A stretch of 64,000 nucleotides of DNA from Gammaproteobacteria bacterium (GCA_004173475.1 SEBU01000002.1:62001-126000); one strand, 5' to 3'; shown: positions 49,632-59,986, counted from the first letter of the stretch. Notes: generated from the sequence alone by a model not told the origin. Program-made: numbers and translations.

Positions 49632-50156
49632 GTGGGAACTGCACTAGCTTTTTACTTCGCCGCCGCGATTGCTCTAATTGCCTCGGTGAGAGTTATCACT
49701 AATACCAACCCGGTACATGCCCTTTTGTATCTGGTTATCTCGTTGCTTGCCGTAGCAATGATATTTTTTTCGCTGGGCGCTCCTTTCGCTGCGACGCTTG
49801 AAATGATTGTTTATGCTGGAGCCATTATGGTTCTGTTTGTGTTTGTGGTGATGATCCTGAACTTGGGTTCAGTTATCGATGACCAGGAGCGCAGGTGGTT
49901 ATCGCCTCGAGCATGGATTGGCCCAACTGTGCTGTCTCTGGGGCTTTTTGTGGAATTGATTTACACCATCAAACCCACTATGGAAACTTTCATAGAAATA
50001 ACCAAAGTTGGCCCGAAAGAAGTAGGTATTGCTTTGTTTGGTCCTTACGTATTGGCGGTGGAGCTGGCTTCAATGCTTTTGTTAGCAGCGATGGTTGCTG
50101 CCTGGCATTTAGGCCGCGATGCCGATAAAGATGATAAGGGGAAGAAAAATGCTTAA
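49632..50156 (+). CDS. nuoJ: NADH-quinone oxidoreductase subunit J
   Basis: 174 residues with five membrane helices. [21 protein letters not shown] and [31 protein letters not shown] (with the conserved pi-bulge region of TM3) identify it. GTG 49632 is the start, with AGGAA upstream. The end overlaps nuoK by 8 bases. Confidence 0.96.
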   Translation: MGTALAFYFAAAIALIASVRVITNTNPVHALLYLVISLLAVAMIFFSLGAPFAATLEMIVYAGAIMVLFVFVVMILNLGSVIDDQERRWLSPRAWIGPTVLSLGLFVELIYTIKPTMETFIEITKVGPKEVGIALFGPYVLAVELASMLLLAAMVAAWHLGRDADKDDKGKKNA

Positions 50157-50478
50157 CGGTATTGCCGTAACTCACGGTATTCCCATGGAGCATGGTTTGC
50201 TGCTGGCGGGTGTACTTTTTGTTATAGGTTTAGCGGGCGTGTTAATTCGCCGTAACCTGTTATTTGTGCTTATGAGTATCGAAATCATGATGAATGCCTG
50301 TGCTCTGGCATTCGTGGTGGCTGGTAGCCGCTGGGTACAACCCGACGGACAAGTCATGTTTATTTTGATTTTAACCTTGGCAGCCTCTGAAGCCGCTATC
50401 GGCTTGGCAATCGTTATTCAACTCTACCGTCGCTACCAGTCTCTGGATGTTGATGCTGCAAGTGAGATGCGCGGATGA
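50149..50478 (+). CDS. nuoK: NADH-quinone oxidoreductase subunit K
   Basis: 109 residues with three membrane helices. The conserved glutamates needed for proton transfer are in [15 protein letters not shown] and [16 protein letters not shown] 50149 has a strong ribosome site (AAGGGGAAG, just upstream); an earlier in-frame start at 50119 inside nuoJ is unlikely. It overlaps nuoL by 4 bases. Confidence 0.97.
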   Translation: MLNGIAVTHGIPMEHGLLLAGVLFVIGLAGVLIRRNLLFVLMSIEIMMNACALAFVVAGSRWVQPDGQVMFILILTLAASEAAIGLAIVIQLYRRYQSLDVDAASEMRG

Positions 50479-52316
50479 ACCAACTCTATCTAACTATTGT
50501 ATTTCCTCTTATCGGATTTTTGATCCTTGTATCAGGCCGCAAGCGTTTGTCAGAAAATGTTGCTGCCTTTGTCGGTGTTGGTTCGGTGGGTCTGGCAGCG
50601 ATTTTTGCTGCTTTGGCAGGGTACGATTATCTCCAGCACCAACCGCAAACTCCATTTGTTCAACCGCTGTGGACGTGGGTAAATGTTGCCGGTTTTGCAC
50701 CTTCATTCAATCTGTTATTGGATGGCCTGTCGCTGACGATGCTGGGTGTAATTACCGGTGTTGGTTTCCTGATTCATTTATTTGCATCTTGGTATATGCG
50801 TGGGGATGACGACTACGCGCGCTTCTTTTCCTATATGAATCTGTTCCTGGCCAGCATGATTTTGCTGGTTCTCGGAGACAATTTCATCTCTTTGTATTTT
50901 GGCTGGGAAGGGGTAGGGCTCTGTTCTTATTTGTTGATCGGTTATTACTACCGCGATGCTGCTAACGGCGCTGCTGCACGCAAGGCCTTCGTAGTGACCC
51001 GCGTGGGTGACGCTTTCATGGCAATCGGTTTGTTTGTTATCTACAAAAACCTGGGCACCTTAAATATTCAGGACGCGATGCAAGCAGCGTCGGGTCATTT
51101 CGTGATCGGCAGTGGTGTTCTGACTTTTGCTAGCCTAATGCTTTTAGGTGGCGCAGTCGGTAAATCAGCCCAATTACCTCTACAAACATGGTTAGCTGAT
51201 GCAATGGCGGGCCCAACTCCGGTATCTGCCTTAATCCACGCAGCGACCATGGTTACTGCCGGTGTTTACTTGATTGCTCGTACCCATGTGCTGTTTGAAA
51301 TGACGCCTGATGTCCTTTATTTGGTAGGTGTGATTGGTGCGATAACGCTGTTCCTGGCAGGGTTTGCAGCGCTGGTTCAAACGGATATCAAACGCATTCT
51401 GGCTTACTCAACCATGAGCCAAATTGGCTACATGTTTTTGGCGCTTGGCGTTAAGGCGTATCAGCCAGCGATATTTCACCTTATGACCCACGCGTTCTTC
51501 AAAGCTTTGTTGTTCCTTTCTTCTGGAGCAGTGATTCTGGCGTGTCATCACGAACAAAATATTTTCAAAATGGGTGGATTGCGTAAAAAGATCCCATTTG
51601 TATACGCCTGTTTCCTTGTTGGCGGTGCGGCTTTGGTTGCTCTCCCTTGGGTAACTGTTGGCTTCTATTCCAAAGACGAAATTTTGCTTGAAGCCTACGC
51701 CGCTAATCACCCTGAGCTGTTTTATGCAGGCTTAGCAGGCGCATTTATGACCGCGATCTACACCTTCCGCCTTATTTTCGTTGCCTTCCATGGAGAAGAG
51801 AAAACCAAAGCGCACGCTATCCATGGTTGGGACTACTGGTTGCCATTAGGCATTTTGTTAGTTCTTTCAACAGGATTAGGTGCTTTGATCGCGCCGCCGC
51901 TCGACAGCGTCTTGCCGAAAAGCCACCCAGCGGAAGAAGGCGTTAAACATTTGGTGGAAATCATGACTATTGCGACCGCCATTATAGGTACAGCGCTTGC
52001 TACCTTCCTGTTCTTGTTTGATACCAAAATTGTGAGAGGCATTGCCAATTCCTCAATCGGTAAAGTATTGACCAAATGGTGGTACGCAGCATGGGGCTTT
52101 GATTGGTTGTACGACATGATCTTTGTTAAGCCTTTCTTATTCGTGACGCGCATCGTCCGTCGTGATCCAGTGGATCAAACCTTTAACCTGATTCCTGCTG
52201 GTATACAGCAAGCTCATCATGGTTTGAGTGCTACACAAACCGGTAGTGTGCGTTGGTACGCTGCCACAATTGCCGCGGGCGTGATTATTATCATCGCTGC
52301 GATCGTTCTGTTGTAA
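50475..52316 (+). CDS. nuoL: NADH-quinone oxidoreductase subunit L
   Basis: 613 residues, antiporter-like proton-pumping subunit at the far end of the membrane arm. [50 protein letters not shown] and [17 protein letters not shown] hold the key lysines and histidines. The C-terminal part carries the long lateral helix. Overlaps nuoK by 4 bases. Confidence 0.97.
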   Translation: MNQLYLTIVFPLIGFLILVSGRKRLSENVAAFVGVGSVGLAAIFAALAGYDYLQHQPQTPFVQPLWTWVNVAGFAPSFNLLLDGLSLTMLGVITGVGFLIHLFASWYMRGDDDYARFFSYMNLFLASMILLVLGDNFISLYFGWEGVGLCSYLLIGYYYRDAANGAAARKAFVVTRVGDAFMAIGLFVIYKNLGTLNIQDAMQAASGHFVIGSGVLTFASLMLLGGAVGKSAQLPLQTWLADAMAGPTPVSALIHAATMVTAGVYLIARTHVLFEMTPDVLYLVGVIGAITLFLAGFAALVQTDIKRILAYSTMSQIGYMFLALGVKAYQPAIFHLMTHAFFKALLFLSSGAVILACHHEQNIFKMGGLRKKIPFVYACFLVGGAALVALPWVTVGFYSKDEILLEAYAANHPELFYAGLAGAFMTAIYTFRLIFVAFHGEEKTKAHAIHGWDYWLPLGILLVLSTGLGALIAPPLDSVLPKSHPAEEGVKHLVEIMTIATAIIGTALATFLFLFDTKIVRGIANSSIGKVLTKWWYAAWGFDWLYDMIFVKPFLFVTRIVRRDPVDQTFNLIPAGIQQAHHGLSATQTGSVRWYAATIAAGVIIIIAAIVLL

Positions 52317-52336
52317 GACTAAGGAACCAGAGAAAG

Positions 52337-53857
52337 ATGCTTACCTGGCTCATACTCATCCCATTTATAGGCGGCTTTTTTTCATGGCTGGCCGAATTGC
52401 TTGGCTCTAAATCGCCTCGCTGGATCTCACTCATCAGCATGTTTGTGCTGTTTGGTTTAACCTTGAAATTGTGGCTCGAACACAACTATTCACTCGCCAA
52501 TCTTGGCACCGAAGGACAGTCAGTCTGGGTTGAAGAGTTCAAGGTTGATTGGATTCCACGCTTTGGAATCAGCTTCCATTTAGCACTTGATGGCTTATCC
52601 ATTCTAATGCTGCTGCTGACCTCATTCCTCGGCGTACTCGCCGTTGTATGTTCCTGGAGCGAAGTAAAAAAGAAAATCGGCTTCTTCCATTTGAATTTGC
52701 TCTGGATTATCGGCGCTGTGGTCGGCGTTTTCCTGGCGATGGACATGTTCCTGTTCTTCTTCTTTTGGGAAATGATGCTAATTCCAATGTACTTCCTGAT
52801 TGCGCTATGGGGTCATAACGCTCCAACGGGCATGGGACGAGTTGGCGCTGCAACCAAGTTCTTCATTTATACCCAGTCTTCCGGATTGTTGTTGCTGTTA
52901 GCGATCATTGCTCTAGTATTTGTGCACGCGAGTCAGTCCGGTGTTATCACTTTTGACTACCAGGCTCTGCGCAATACGACAATGGATCCAAAACTTGAGT
53001 TCATCCTCATGCTCGGTTTTTTCATTGCCTTCGCCGTTAAGTTCCCGATTGTGCCATTCCATTCCTGGTTACCTGATGCTCACTCGCAGGCGCCCACTGC
53101 CGGTTCCGTGGATTTGGCGGGCATCTTGTTGAAAACTGCCGCTTACGGAATGTTGCGTTTTGCGATTCCATTTTTCCCCAATGCATCGGAAACAATTGCA
53201 CCTGTAGCTATGTGGTTAGGTGTTATTGGCGTAATTTACGGAGCATTCCTCGCTTACGGCCAGGACGATATCAAACGTCTGATTGCCTACACTTCCATTT
53301 CCCATATGGGTTTTGTATTAATAGGTATCTATTCGTTCAATCAAATAGCCTTGCAAGGCGCGATTATTCAAATGATGGCGCACGGCGTTTCTGCCGCTGG
53401 GTTGTTTATTCTTTGCGGTCAGCTCTACGAGCGTCTAAAAACGCGCGATCTCAATCAAATGGGCGGACTTTCGTCGCGTATGTCCGGGTTACCGCCTATT
53501 GCCATGTTTTTCGCAGCCGCGTCCCTGGGATTGCCCGGTCTCGGTAATTTTGTGGGAGAGATCCTCATCCTGGTCGGCGCATTCAAGGTCAACGAATATG
53601 TGACTTTGGTGGCCACCACTGGTTTGGTATTGTCAGCCGTATATTCATTAATACTCATTCAACGATCGTTGCATGGCCCAGCACAAAGCGACACGCCGAT
53701 TCCAGGTCTTAACCTGCGTGAGTTAGCGATGATGTTTAGCTTAATGATAATTTTGGTGTGGTTAGGTCTTTATCCTCAGCCAGTTTTAGATACATCCGCA
53801 GCAGTTGTTAGTGGTATAGACCAATTAATAACTTCAACTCCACCAGCTGCACAGTGA
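52337..53857 (+). CDS. nuoM: NADH-quinone oxidoreductase subunit M
   Basis: 506 residues, second antiporter-like subunit. FFFWEMMLIPMYFLIALWG holds the conserved glutamate, and VPFHSWLPDAHSQAPTAGSVDLAGILLKTAAYG the proton-path lysine. ATG 52337 has AAGGAA just upstream and follows nuoL by 20 bases; the longer in-frame reading into nuoL is not needed. Confidence 0.97.
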   Translation: MLTWLILIPFIGGFFSWLAELLGSKSPRWISLISMFVLFGLTLKLWLEHNYSLANLGTEGQSVWVEEFKVDWIPRFGISFHLALDGLSILMLLLTSFLGVLAVVCSWSEVKKKIGFFHLNLLWIIGAVVGVFLAMDMFLFFFFWEMMLIPMYFLIALWGHNAPTGMGRVGAATKFFIYTQSSGLLLLLAIIALVFVHASQSGVITFDYQALRNTTMDPKLEFILMLGFFIAFAVKFPIVPFHSWLPDAHSQAPTAGSVDLAGILLKTAAYGMLRFAIPFFPNASETIAPVAMWLGVIGVIYGAFLAYGQDDIKRLIAYTSISHMGFVLIGIYSFNQIALQGAIIQMMAHGVSAAGLFILCGQLYERLKTRDLNQMGGLSSRMSGLPPIAMFFAAASLGLPGLGNFVGEILILVGAFKVNEYVTLVATTGLVLSAVYSLILIQRSLHGPAQSDTPIPGLNLRELAMMFSLMIILVWLGLYPQPVLDTSAAVVSGIDQLITSTPPAAQ

Positions 53858-53864
53858 GGTCGCG

Positions 53865-55370
53865 ATGACAATAACCTTGGATAATTTACAGGCACTTTTG
53901 CCTTTATTGATCACAGCGGCTACAACCGTGTTTGTGATGTTGGCCATTGCTATTCGCCGCAATCATTGGTGGAACGCCACCGTCACCGTTGTGGGTTTAA
54001 ATATCGCCCTGGTTTCAGCAGTCTATGTTCTTTTTGCGAGCCATTTATTTCCTGATGTGGTGACCAAGTCCCTATTACTGCAAACCATTACACCTTTGTT
54101 CGTAGTAGATGGTTTCTCGTTATTTTTTACAGCGTTGATTCTTATTTCCGCCTTAGGCACATCCACCATGGTTAATGCCTACATCGAATCATCCAAGCGC
54201 AATCGCGAAGAGATTTATTTGCTGATAACTATCGCTACTGCCGGCGGAATAGTGTTGACTATGGCTCACCATATGGCGTCGCTTTTTATTGGCCTGGAAA
54301 TGATGTCTGTTGCACTTTACGGCATGGTTTCTTACACCTATGACCGCGCTCGTTCACTTGAGGCGACTATTAAATATATGGTTCTCTCAGCTACAGCTTC
54401 GGCCGTGATGTTATTTGGGATGGCTCTAATTTATGCTCAGTTCGGGACGATGGCATTTTCTGAGATCGGGCAAAAAATGGGTGCTGAACCAAGCCTGCTG
54501 GTAATAGTCGGGGGCATGATGCTGATCATTGGTTTGTTCTTCAAGCTCTCCATAGCACCGTTTCATTTGTGGACGCCCGACGTTTACGAAGGCGCATCTG
54601 CTCCAGTTGGCGCGTTCCTCGCAACTGCCGCAAAAGTGTCAGTGTTTGCAGTATTGGTTCGCTTCATTTTGGTCGAAGCCAATGGTGTACTTGTCTCCGA
54701 CTCCTTCCGTTTAACCTTGATAGTTCTGGCGTGTCTGTCGATGCTCGTCGGCAACATACTTGCGCTTTTACAAGACAACATTAAACGTATGCTGGGCTAC
54801 TCATCCATTGCGCACTTTGGTTACTTGTTGGCACTGGTTTTATTAGGCGGAAAAGAATTTGGTCTGGAAGGTTTTGGGGCTTATCTCGCGATTTATGTTG
54901 TAACGGCGATTACTGCTTTCGGCGTGGTGACATTAATGTCCACAGCAGAAGCTGATCGTGACGCAGACAAGCTTCAGGATTTCCATGGTTTGTTTTGGCA
55001 CCGTCCTATACTTGCTTCTATTTTTACCCTGGCGCTGTTCTCGCTTGCTGGTATTCCGTTAACCGCCGGTTTTATTGCAAAAATTTACGTAGTAATGGCA
55101 GGTATCAGCGCAGGCGTTGTTGGTTGGATCGCATTGATTTTCGTCGTTTTGGGTTCTTCAATCAGTATTTATTTCTACCTGCGCACCATCATCAGTATGT
55201 TCCGCACTAATAAAAATTTGGTGCCGTTCGACGCGAAGATGAACTGGGGACAACGCACTGGGGGTATCGTGGTATCAGTAACTGCGATTTTAATTCTCGT
55301 CATAGGTATAGTACCTAACCCGCTTATGTACATTGCACAATTGACGAAACTCGTTTGGGTTCCGGTTTAA
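53865..55370 (+). CDS. nuoN: NADH-quinone oxidoreductase subunit N
   Basis: 501 residues, third antiporter-like subunit and last gene of the operon. LFIGLEMMSVALYGMV, LSIAPFHLWTPDVYEGASAPVGAFLATAAKVSVF and NIKRMLGYSSIAHFGYLL are diagnostic. It begins seven bases after nuoM and is followed by a terminator, so nuoA-N is one complete unit of 13 genes. Confidence 0.97.
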   Translation: MTITLDNLQALLPLLITAATTVFVMLAIAIRRNHWWNATVTVVGLNIALVSAVYVLFASHLFPDVVTKSLLLQTITPLFVVDGFSLFFTALILISALGTSTMVNAYIESSKRNREEIYLLITIATAGGIVLTMAHHMASLFIGLEMMSVALYGMVSYTYDRARSLEATIKYMVLSATASAVMLFGMALIYAQFGTMAFSEIGQKMGAEPSLLVIVGGMMLIIGLFFKLSIAPFHLWTPDVYEGASAPVGAFLATAAKVSVFAVLVRFILVEANGVLVSDSFRLTLIVLACLSMLVGNILALLQDNIKRMLGYSSIAHFGYLLALVLLGGKEFGLEGFGAYLAIYVVTAITAFGVVTLMSTAEADRDADKLQDFHGLFWHRPILASIFTLALFSLAGIPLTAGFIAKIYVVMAGISAGVVGWIALIFVVLGSSISIYFYLRTIISMFRTNKNLVPFDAKMNWGQRTGGIVVSVTAILILVIGIVPNPLMYIAQLTKLVWVPV

Positions 55371-55390
55371 TTAATGCTAGTTCTTCTTTT

Positions 55391-55419
55391 CAAAATGCCG
55401 ACCTCGAGTCGGCATTTTG
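55391..55419 (+). terminator. Intrinsic terminator of the nuo operon
   Basis: A 12-bp perfect stem (55391-55402 with 55408-55419) and 5-base loop, with ATTTTG ending the stem. It lies 21 bases after nuoN. Confidence 0.85.
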
Positions 55420-55474
55420 TTAATTGAAAATATAATTATTTAGTCTGCACACGCGGATTTTTTTGGAGGTTGTT

Positions 55475-56092
55475 GTGGAAATTGCATGTCTCGATTTAGA
55501 AGGTGTTTTGGTTCCAGAAATCTGGATTGAATTTGCGAAGGTAACTGGTATCGAATCGCTCAAAGCGACAACTCGCGATATTCCTGACTACGATGTATTG
55601 ATGAAGCAACGTATTCGTATCCTGGAAGAAAACAATCTCGGTTTAAAAGAAATTCAGGATGTTATTGCTACTTTGAAGCCTCTCGATGGCGCGGTTGAAT
55701 TTGTAGATTGGTTGCGTGAGCGTTTCCAGGTCATTATTTTATCTGACACCTTCTACGAGTTTTCGCAGCCCTTGATGCGCCAACTGGGGTTCCCAACGTT
55801 GTTGTGCCATCGTTTAAATATCGACGAACGAAATAGGGTAGTGGGCTACACCTTGCGCCAGCGAGATCCAAAACGCCAGTCAGTATTAGCACTTAAGACA
55901 CTCTATTATCGTGTAATTGCAGCGGGTGACTCTTACAACGATACGACTATGCTAGGTGAAGCTGATCAAGGTATTTTGTTCCATGCACCACAAAATGTTA
56001 TCGATCAATTCCCACAATTCCCAGCGGTTCATACCTATGATGATTTGAAAAAGGAATTTATTAAAGCGAGTAGTCGTGAATTAACACTTTAG
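55475..56092 (+). CDS. thrH: Bifunctional phosphoserine phosphatase/homoserine phosphotransferase ThrH
   Basis: 205 residues, HAD superfamily. Catalytic aspartates are in CLDLEGVLVPE (the DxE form typical of ThrH rather than SerB), motif II is ILSDTFYEF and motif III-IV are KRQ...AAGDSYNDTTML. In Pseudomonas aeruginosa ThrH dephosphorylates phosphoserine and can pass the phosphate to homoserine. GTG 55475 is preceded by GGAGG (55465-55469) at ideal spacing and gives the family length. Confidence 0.94.
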   Translation: MEIACLDLEGVLVPEIWIEFAKVTGIESLKATTRDIPDYDVLMKQRIRILEENNLGLKEIQDVIATLKPLDGAVEFVDWLRERFQVIILSDTFYEFSQPLMRQLGFPTLLCHRLNIDERNRVVGYTLRQRDPKRQSVLALKTLYYRVIAAGDSYNDTTMLGEADQGILFHAPQNVIDQFPQFPAVHTYDDLKKEFIKASSRELTL

Positions 56093-56100
56093 ATTTTTTA

Positions 56101-56154
56101 AAATAGAAATAAAAAAGGCAGAAGTGAAAGCTTCTGCCTTTTTTATTTCTATTT
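56101..56154. terminator. Bidirectional terminator with 24-bp perfect stem
   Basis: 56101-56124 is the exact reverse complement of 56131-56154, with a 6-base loop. The core GGCAGAAG/CTTCTGCC is flanked by an A-run and a T-run, and symmetry extends ten bases beyond. It serves thrH (+) and the convergent hydrolase gene (-). Confidence 0.93.
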
Positions 56155-56217
56155 AGATTATGAGTTAATATCTAAAATCGGGAGTCGTAATCCTCAGGCT
56201 AAAGTGATTACGGATTT

Positions 56218-56970
56218 CTAATACAAATTACTTCTGAAAAAACCAATCGCCGTTTGATATCCCCACAATTGTAATTCTGCGTCGTATCTTTCTCCTTCAT
56301 CCCGCATAAACGCATGAACGCCATTTACTTCATGCCATTCAAATTTTACGTTGGCATCCACCAAACCTTTATAAACAATAGCACGTCCCTCCGGTGGAAT
56401 ATGTGGATCTTGTTTGCCCCAAATCATTTGTAACTCGCCACGAATTTCATGGGTGCGTGTGCGACTATCATTGCCTGCTAGTGAGGGCGTAAGTCCGGAA
56501 TGAATATCTGTTGCGTAGAAACAACTTGTCGCTGCTATTGCAGGATTTATCGCTGCACGATAAGCCAATCCACCACCCAGACAAAATCCCATAGCCCCTA
56601 TTTTTCCAGAGTAATAGGGCAGAGTCGTAACGTAATCGATCATCGTCTGCGTGTCAGTATCGTGAGCTTCAAGATATTTATTCACCTTGTCAGCGTTACC
56701 TTTATCGCGCCCCGCATCGTCATACCCTAATACAGTCCCGATAGGATTTAATTCGTGAAAAACTTCTGGAACTACAACAATAAATCCATGCCCCGCCATG
56801 ATTTGCGCGCTGCGGCGAATTGGCGATGTTTGTTGAAAAATTTCTGAGTACAACAATATCGCGGGATATTTTTTACTGGTTTTTATACCTTCTTTTTTCG
56901 GACGGTATACATAACATCGCATAAGCCCGGTAGGCGTTTCTAAATCGATTTGATGATGTTGTATAAGCAT
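56218..56970 (-). CDS. Dienelactone hydrolase-family protein
   Basis: 250 residues, alpha/beta hydrolase with a cysteine nucleophile in GAMGFCLGGG (about residue 120) and likely catalytic histidine in NGVHAFMRDEG near residue 215. It has no signal peptide. MRCYVYRPKKEG and AILLYSEIFQQTSPIRRSAQIMAGHGFIVVVPE match the DLH family, though ring-cleavage partner genes are absent, so the natural substrate is unclear. Confidence 0.88.
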   Translation of the reverse strand: MLIQHHQIDLETPTGLMRCYVYRPKKEGIKTSKKYPAILLYSEIFQQTSPIRRSAQIMAGHGFIVVVPEVFHELNPIGTVLGYDDAGRDKGNADKVNKYLEAHDTDTQTMIDYVTTLPYYSGKIGAMGFCLGGGLAYRAAINPAIAATSCFYATDIHSGLTPSLAGNDSRTRTHEIRGELQMIWGKQDPHIPPEGRAIVYKGLVDANVKFEWHEVNGVHAFMRDEGERYDAELQLWGYQTAIGFFRSNLY

Positions 56971-57429
56971 TTATATTTTCCTAATTAATTTTAATTTTCG
57001 TTAATTACTTTTTAAATTGGCAATTTGTTCAATGCATATTGCCCTTCCGCGCAAAAATTATCAAATCGCTGTTGTCGCTTAAATGAAAATATATGGCGCA
57101 TTTATTTTCATTAATTATTCCCACTGATTCGAGGCCGGTGGTATGCAATTTCCAAATGATGAGATGATTCGGAATAACAGCGACGGCCTAAATAGAGAAC
57201 TATGTCACGGAATAAAGGTTTACGAACTATTCTGAATATTGGGGGCTGACTAAATTATGAATATTTGAAAAATTATACCTTGGGAGGTGTTTACGTACTG
57301 TAATTTTAAATGCAAATTAGAAGGGCAAGCTTAGATGCCAACTCGCTGGCATTTAAGATTACGCAATAATAGCCAAGGCTGCTTTTTTCAAATTTTTGTT
57401 ATTTACTAAATTACTTCGGGGATAATTTT
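56971..57429. other. Intergenic region upstream of the heme-oxygenase-like gene
   Basis: About 460 AT-rich bases between divergent genes. It holds a hairpin with an 11-bp stem (57330-57340 with 57347-57357, one G-T pair) about 70 bases before the 57430 gene, probably in its leader. A 30-codon frame at 57143-57235 has a purine-rich sequence upstream but no other support. No clear sigma-70 pair was found. Confidence 0.5.
57330..57357 (+). other. Leader hairpin before the 57430 gene
   Basis: An 11-bp stem with a 6-base loop (actcgc), about 70 bases upstream of the start codon and without a T-run. It may be a leader-RNA structure or a DNA operator. Unassigned. Confidence 0.4.
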
Positions 57430-58158
57430 ATGTCTGCACTGTTACAACAAATCGCTAAAAATCAGGCTCAACTTGAAAATCATAAATTCTGTCAACATCT
57501 TGTTCACGGTAAAGATACATCAGTAAATGCATATAGTTTTGTACCACACATGACTTTTTTTATTTTGGGATTCCGAGATATTTTGGAAGAGGTTCGTATC
57601 GAAAATCCTAAAACAGAAATAGAACTTTCCCTTAACGCCCACGTTGATGAGGATGCCGACCATTGGCTTTTGTTTATTGAAGATTTGAAGTCATTGAACA
57701 TGGATGTAAATCATTGGGGTGGGGACATGTCATCTATTTTGAAAATGTTGTGGTCAAAAGATAATTATCCCGTGCGGGAACTGGTTTACCGGATTATCAA
57801 CCACATCAGAGCGGCAAAAACCGCTGAAGAAAAAATGATAATTATAGATTGCATGGAAAGCACATTTTCAGTTTTTATTAACAGTCTCAATTTCGTTACG
57901 CATAGAAGTGGCCGTTACGACACTTTGAAGTTTTTTGGCAGGGAGCATTTTGAAGCTGAAGCTAATCATACTTCTGGCAATTGGTTGGAAGGTGAAAAGG
58001 ATAAGGAGCAGGCGCATTATTTCAATATACAACGGTTTAGAGTACGCCATGTAAGTATGATGATAGATGATATATTTCAAGGCTTCGATCAGGTTTTCAG
58101 CTGCTGGTATGATTCCATGAAAATGGTCGGAACAGCAAGAATGGATGTTGCAGTATAA
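57430..58158 (+). CDS. Heme-oxygenase-like diiron-type protein (putative oxidase/oxygenase)
   Basis: 242 residues; no named gene recognised. The helical sequence and metal-ligand pattern suggest the heme-oxygenase-like diiron oxidase/oxygenase (HDO) fold: an acidic cluster with histidine in HVDEDADHW (D73-E74-D75, H78), Glu143 in DCMESTF, and H173-x3-E177-x2-H180 in REHFEAEANH, close to the H-x3-[DE]-x2-H of HDO enzymes. Known HDO members oxidise amines, fatty acids or amino-acid-derived substrates, and some make signalling molecules. ATG 57430 follows GGGGATA. It ends 41 bases from a convergent sensor kinase. Activity and substrate are inference. Confidence 0.6.
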   Translation: MSALLQQIAKNQAQLENHKFCQHLVHGKDTSVNAYSFVPHMTFFILGFRDILEEVRIENPKTEIELSLNAHVDEDADHWLLFIEDLKSLNMDVNHWGGDMSSILKMLWSKDNYPVRELVYRIINHIRAAKTAEEKMIIIDCMESTFSVFINSLNFVTHRSGRYDTLKFFGREHFEAEANHTSGNWLEGEKDKEQAHYFNIQRFRVRHVSMMIDDIFQGFDQVFSCWYDSMKMVGTARMDVAV

Positions 58159-58168
58159 ATTTGTTTAC

Positions 58169-58198
58169 AAGAGCTATGAGTTTTCATAGCTCTTATTT
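58169..58198 (+). terminator. Terminator after the heme-oxygenase-like gene
   Basis: An 11-bp perfect stem (58169-58179 with 58184-58194) and 4-base loop followed by ATTTT. It lies between the convergent gene stops. Confidence 0.75.
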
Positions 58199-59986
58199 TC
58201 ATTCGAGGTAATGATTAAGTTTTGCCTGAATTTCCGCAAACATAGCGGGCTTTCTTAGATAATCTGTCGCCCCTACGGTGACAGCAGCAGCCACGTCTTC
58301 ATCAAAAGCAAATGCGCTGTAAGCTACAATCGGCATTGATGAATTATTTTCTCTAAAATATCTTATCAAATCGAAGCCATTAACATCTGGCAGCTGAATA
58401 TCAGTCAAAATTAAATCTATACTATTTTCCTGGTATAGTTTTTTCGCCATTTCTCCAGTTTCAGCTAATATACATCTGTAGCCCGCTTGAGTTAAAAGGC
58501 TGGCTACTGTTTTTAAGTTCAACACATTATCGTCGATCAGTAGTAAGTTAAATGTTGAGTTTTTGTGTATTTTTTTAGAAATAGTTTCTTTTGAGAAATC
58601 ATTTGGGTTATTGACTGCATCTGCAATATTTGCCGGAATGTTACAAGAAAATACCACTCCTTTACCGGGCTCACTTTTCACAGATATCTCGCCTGACATG
58701 AGGGCCGTAAGCTGCGCTACGATCGATAAGCCCAAGCCGACCCCCTCAGTATTAGAGTCCTTCTGCTTAAATCGAAGAAATAACTGATTAGCAATTTCTG
58801 GCGGTATACCAACACCATTATCGCTTACAAAAATATTGATAATTTTTTTTTCAAAATTGTACGAAAGTTGAAGTTTAATCCATTCGCTTTGACTATATTT
58901 TATAGCGTTGTCCATTAAATTAAATATTATTTGCTGGATCTTTCCTTTATCACCAATGACTACATCTGGAATATCATCAGCTGAAGTGCAGGTTATCTCA
59001 ATACCGCTTTTGTTATGACGCGAATAATGGCTCCTGACCTCACTAACAACGCTAGCTAACGCAAATTTTTCCTGTTCTACGACAACAGTGCCTGACTCCA
59101 ACTTAGATAGGTTAAGCACATTATTAATAATCCTGCGCAACTTCTGGCTTGCATCTGCAATGTCTTTACAGTATTCGTTCTGCTCCGGATTTAATTCAGT
59201 TGTTAGAAGCAAATCATTGAGTCCGATAATCCCTGTCAGGGGTGTCCGTATTTCATGGCTTACGTTTGCCAGGAATATGGATTTAACGTTAGTAAGATGC
59301 TCGGCTTTTTCTAAGGATGCCGCCAACTCTTTTTCGGCTCTTTCACGTTTTTTAATTTCGTTTAACAGATGATCTGATCGGTCTGTGTGATGCTTGTTTA
59401 AAATACTAGGTAGTAATGCAGCAAATCCTACGGAATAAATTAAGACTAGTCCGAATCCAAAAATTGCCATTTGCGGGTCAGGACGTAAAAAGGGAAAGTC
59501 CAGAAAATGTATCCCGTTCAGTAAAAGAAGAACAGCGAAACTGTTTCCAAATTGAGTTCCTCTACGACGATATTTTGATAATTTCAATAATGCAAAAAAT
59601 AACTGAGGTGCCGCTACTCCTATAGCAACCGGTATTGCAACAAACGTAAACCTAAAGTCTAACTTATATAATGTTAGACTTATGAGTAGGCTAAACAGGT
59701 AAATAATATTAAATGGTCTGAAATTAAAAGGTATTGATGATGTTTCAGTTAATAACGAGCATGCGTAATAGGCAACAAAAATATAGGTCGGGAATGTTAA
59801 CAAGCTACCCATTAATGAGTCGCTTACAGCAGCTTGGAGCAGAAAATTTAGTGTTGTGAGCAACCAAAGAATGGCGAGTTTTTTATAAGTGGTTGTTCTG
59901 TAGGCCCACCAGAATTGAACGGCGAAAACTAGATTGATAAGGAGCGATATTACATAGATCAATAATAAGGTTGATAAAGTATTCAC
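58199..59986 (-). CDS. Hybrid sensor histidine kinase with multi-TM N-terminal sensor
   Basis: 595 residues. Six or seven membrane helices span residues 5-195 with very short loops, suggesting a membrane-embedded or hydrophobic-ligand sensor rather than a periplasmic domain. A short coiled coil (205-235) leads to HisKA with His244 (SHEIRTPL), then HATPase with N-box Asn360 (LMDNAIKYS), G1 DNGVGIP and G2 EGVGLGLSIV. A C-terminal receiver (478-595) has Asp529 (LILTDI) and Lys579 (YLRKP). The overall plan is like the quorum-sensing kinases CqsS/LqsS, without clear identity. It follows the 60060-60806 gene by 73 bases in the same direction. Confidence 0.9.
   Translation of the reverse strand: MNTLSTLLLIYVISLLINLVFAVQFWWAYRTTTYKKLAILWLLTTLNFLLQAAVSDSLMGSLLTFPTYIFVAYYACSLLTETSSIPFNFRPFNIIYLFSLLISLTLYKLDFRFTFVAIPVAIGVAAPQLFFALLKLSKYRRRGTQFGNSFAVLLLLNGIHFLDFPFLRPDPQMAIFGFGLVLIYSVGFAALLPSILNKHHTDRSDHLLNEIKKRERAEKELAASLEKAEHLTNVKSIFLANVSHEIRTPLTGIIGLNDLLLTTELNPEQNEYCKDIADASQKLRRIINNVLNLSKLESGTVVVEQEKFALASVVSEVRSHYSRHNKSGIEITCTSADDIPDVVIGDKGKIQQIIFNLMDNAIKYSQSEWIKLQLSYNFEKKIINIFVSDNGVGIPPEIANQLFLRFKQKDSNTEGVGLGLSIVAQLTALMSGEISVKSEPGKGVVFSCNIPANIADAVNNPNDFSKETISKKIHKNSTFNLLLIDDNVLNLKTVASLLTQAGYRCILAETGEMAKKLYQENSIDLILTDIQLPDVNGFDLIRYFRENNSSMPIVAYSAFAFDEDVAAAVTVGATDYLRKPAMFAEIQAKLNHYLE

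Noticed and set aside
57143-57235. 30-codon frame with a purine-rich upstream sequence
   Set aside because: Too short to separate from chance; no similarity or context support. Noted only in the intergenic description.
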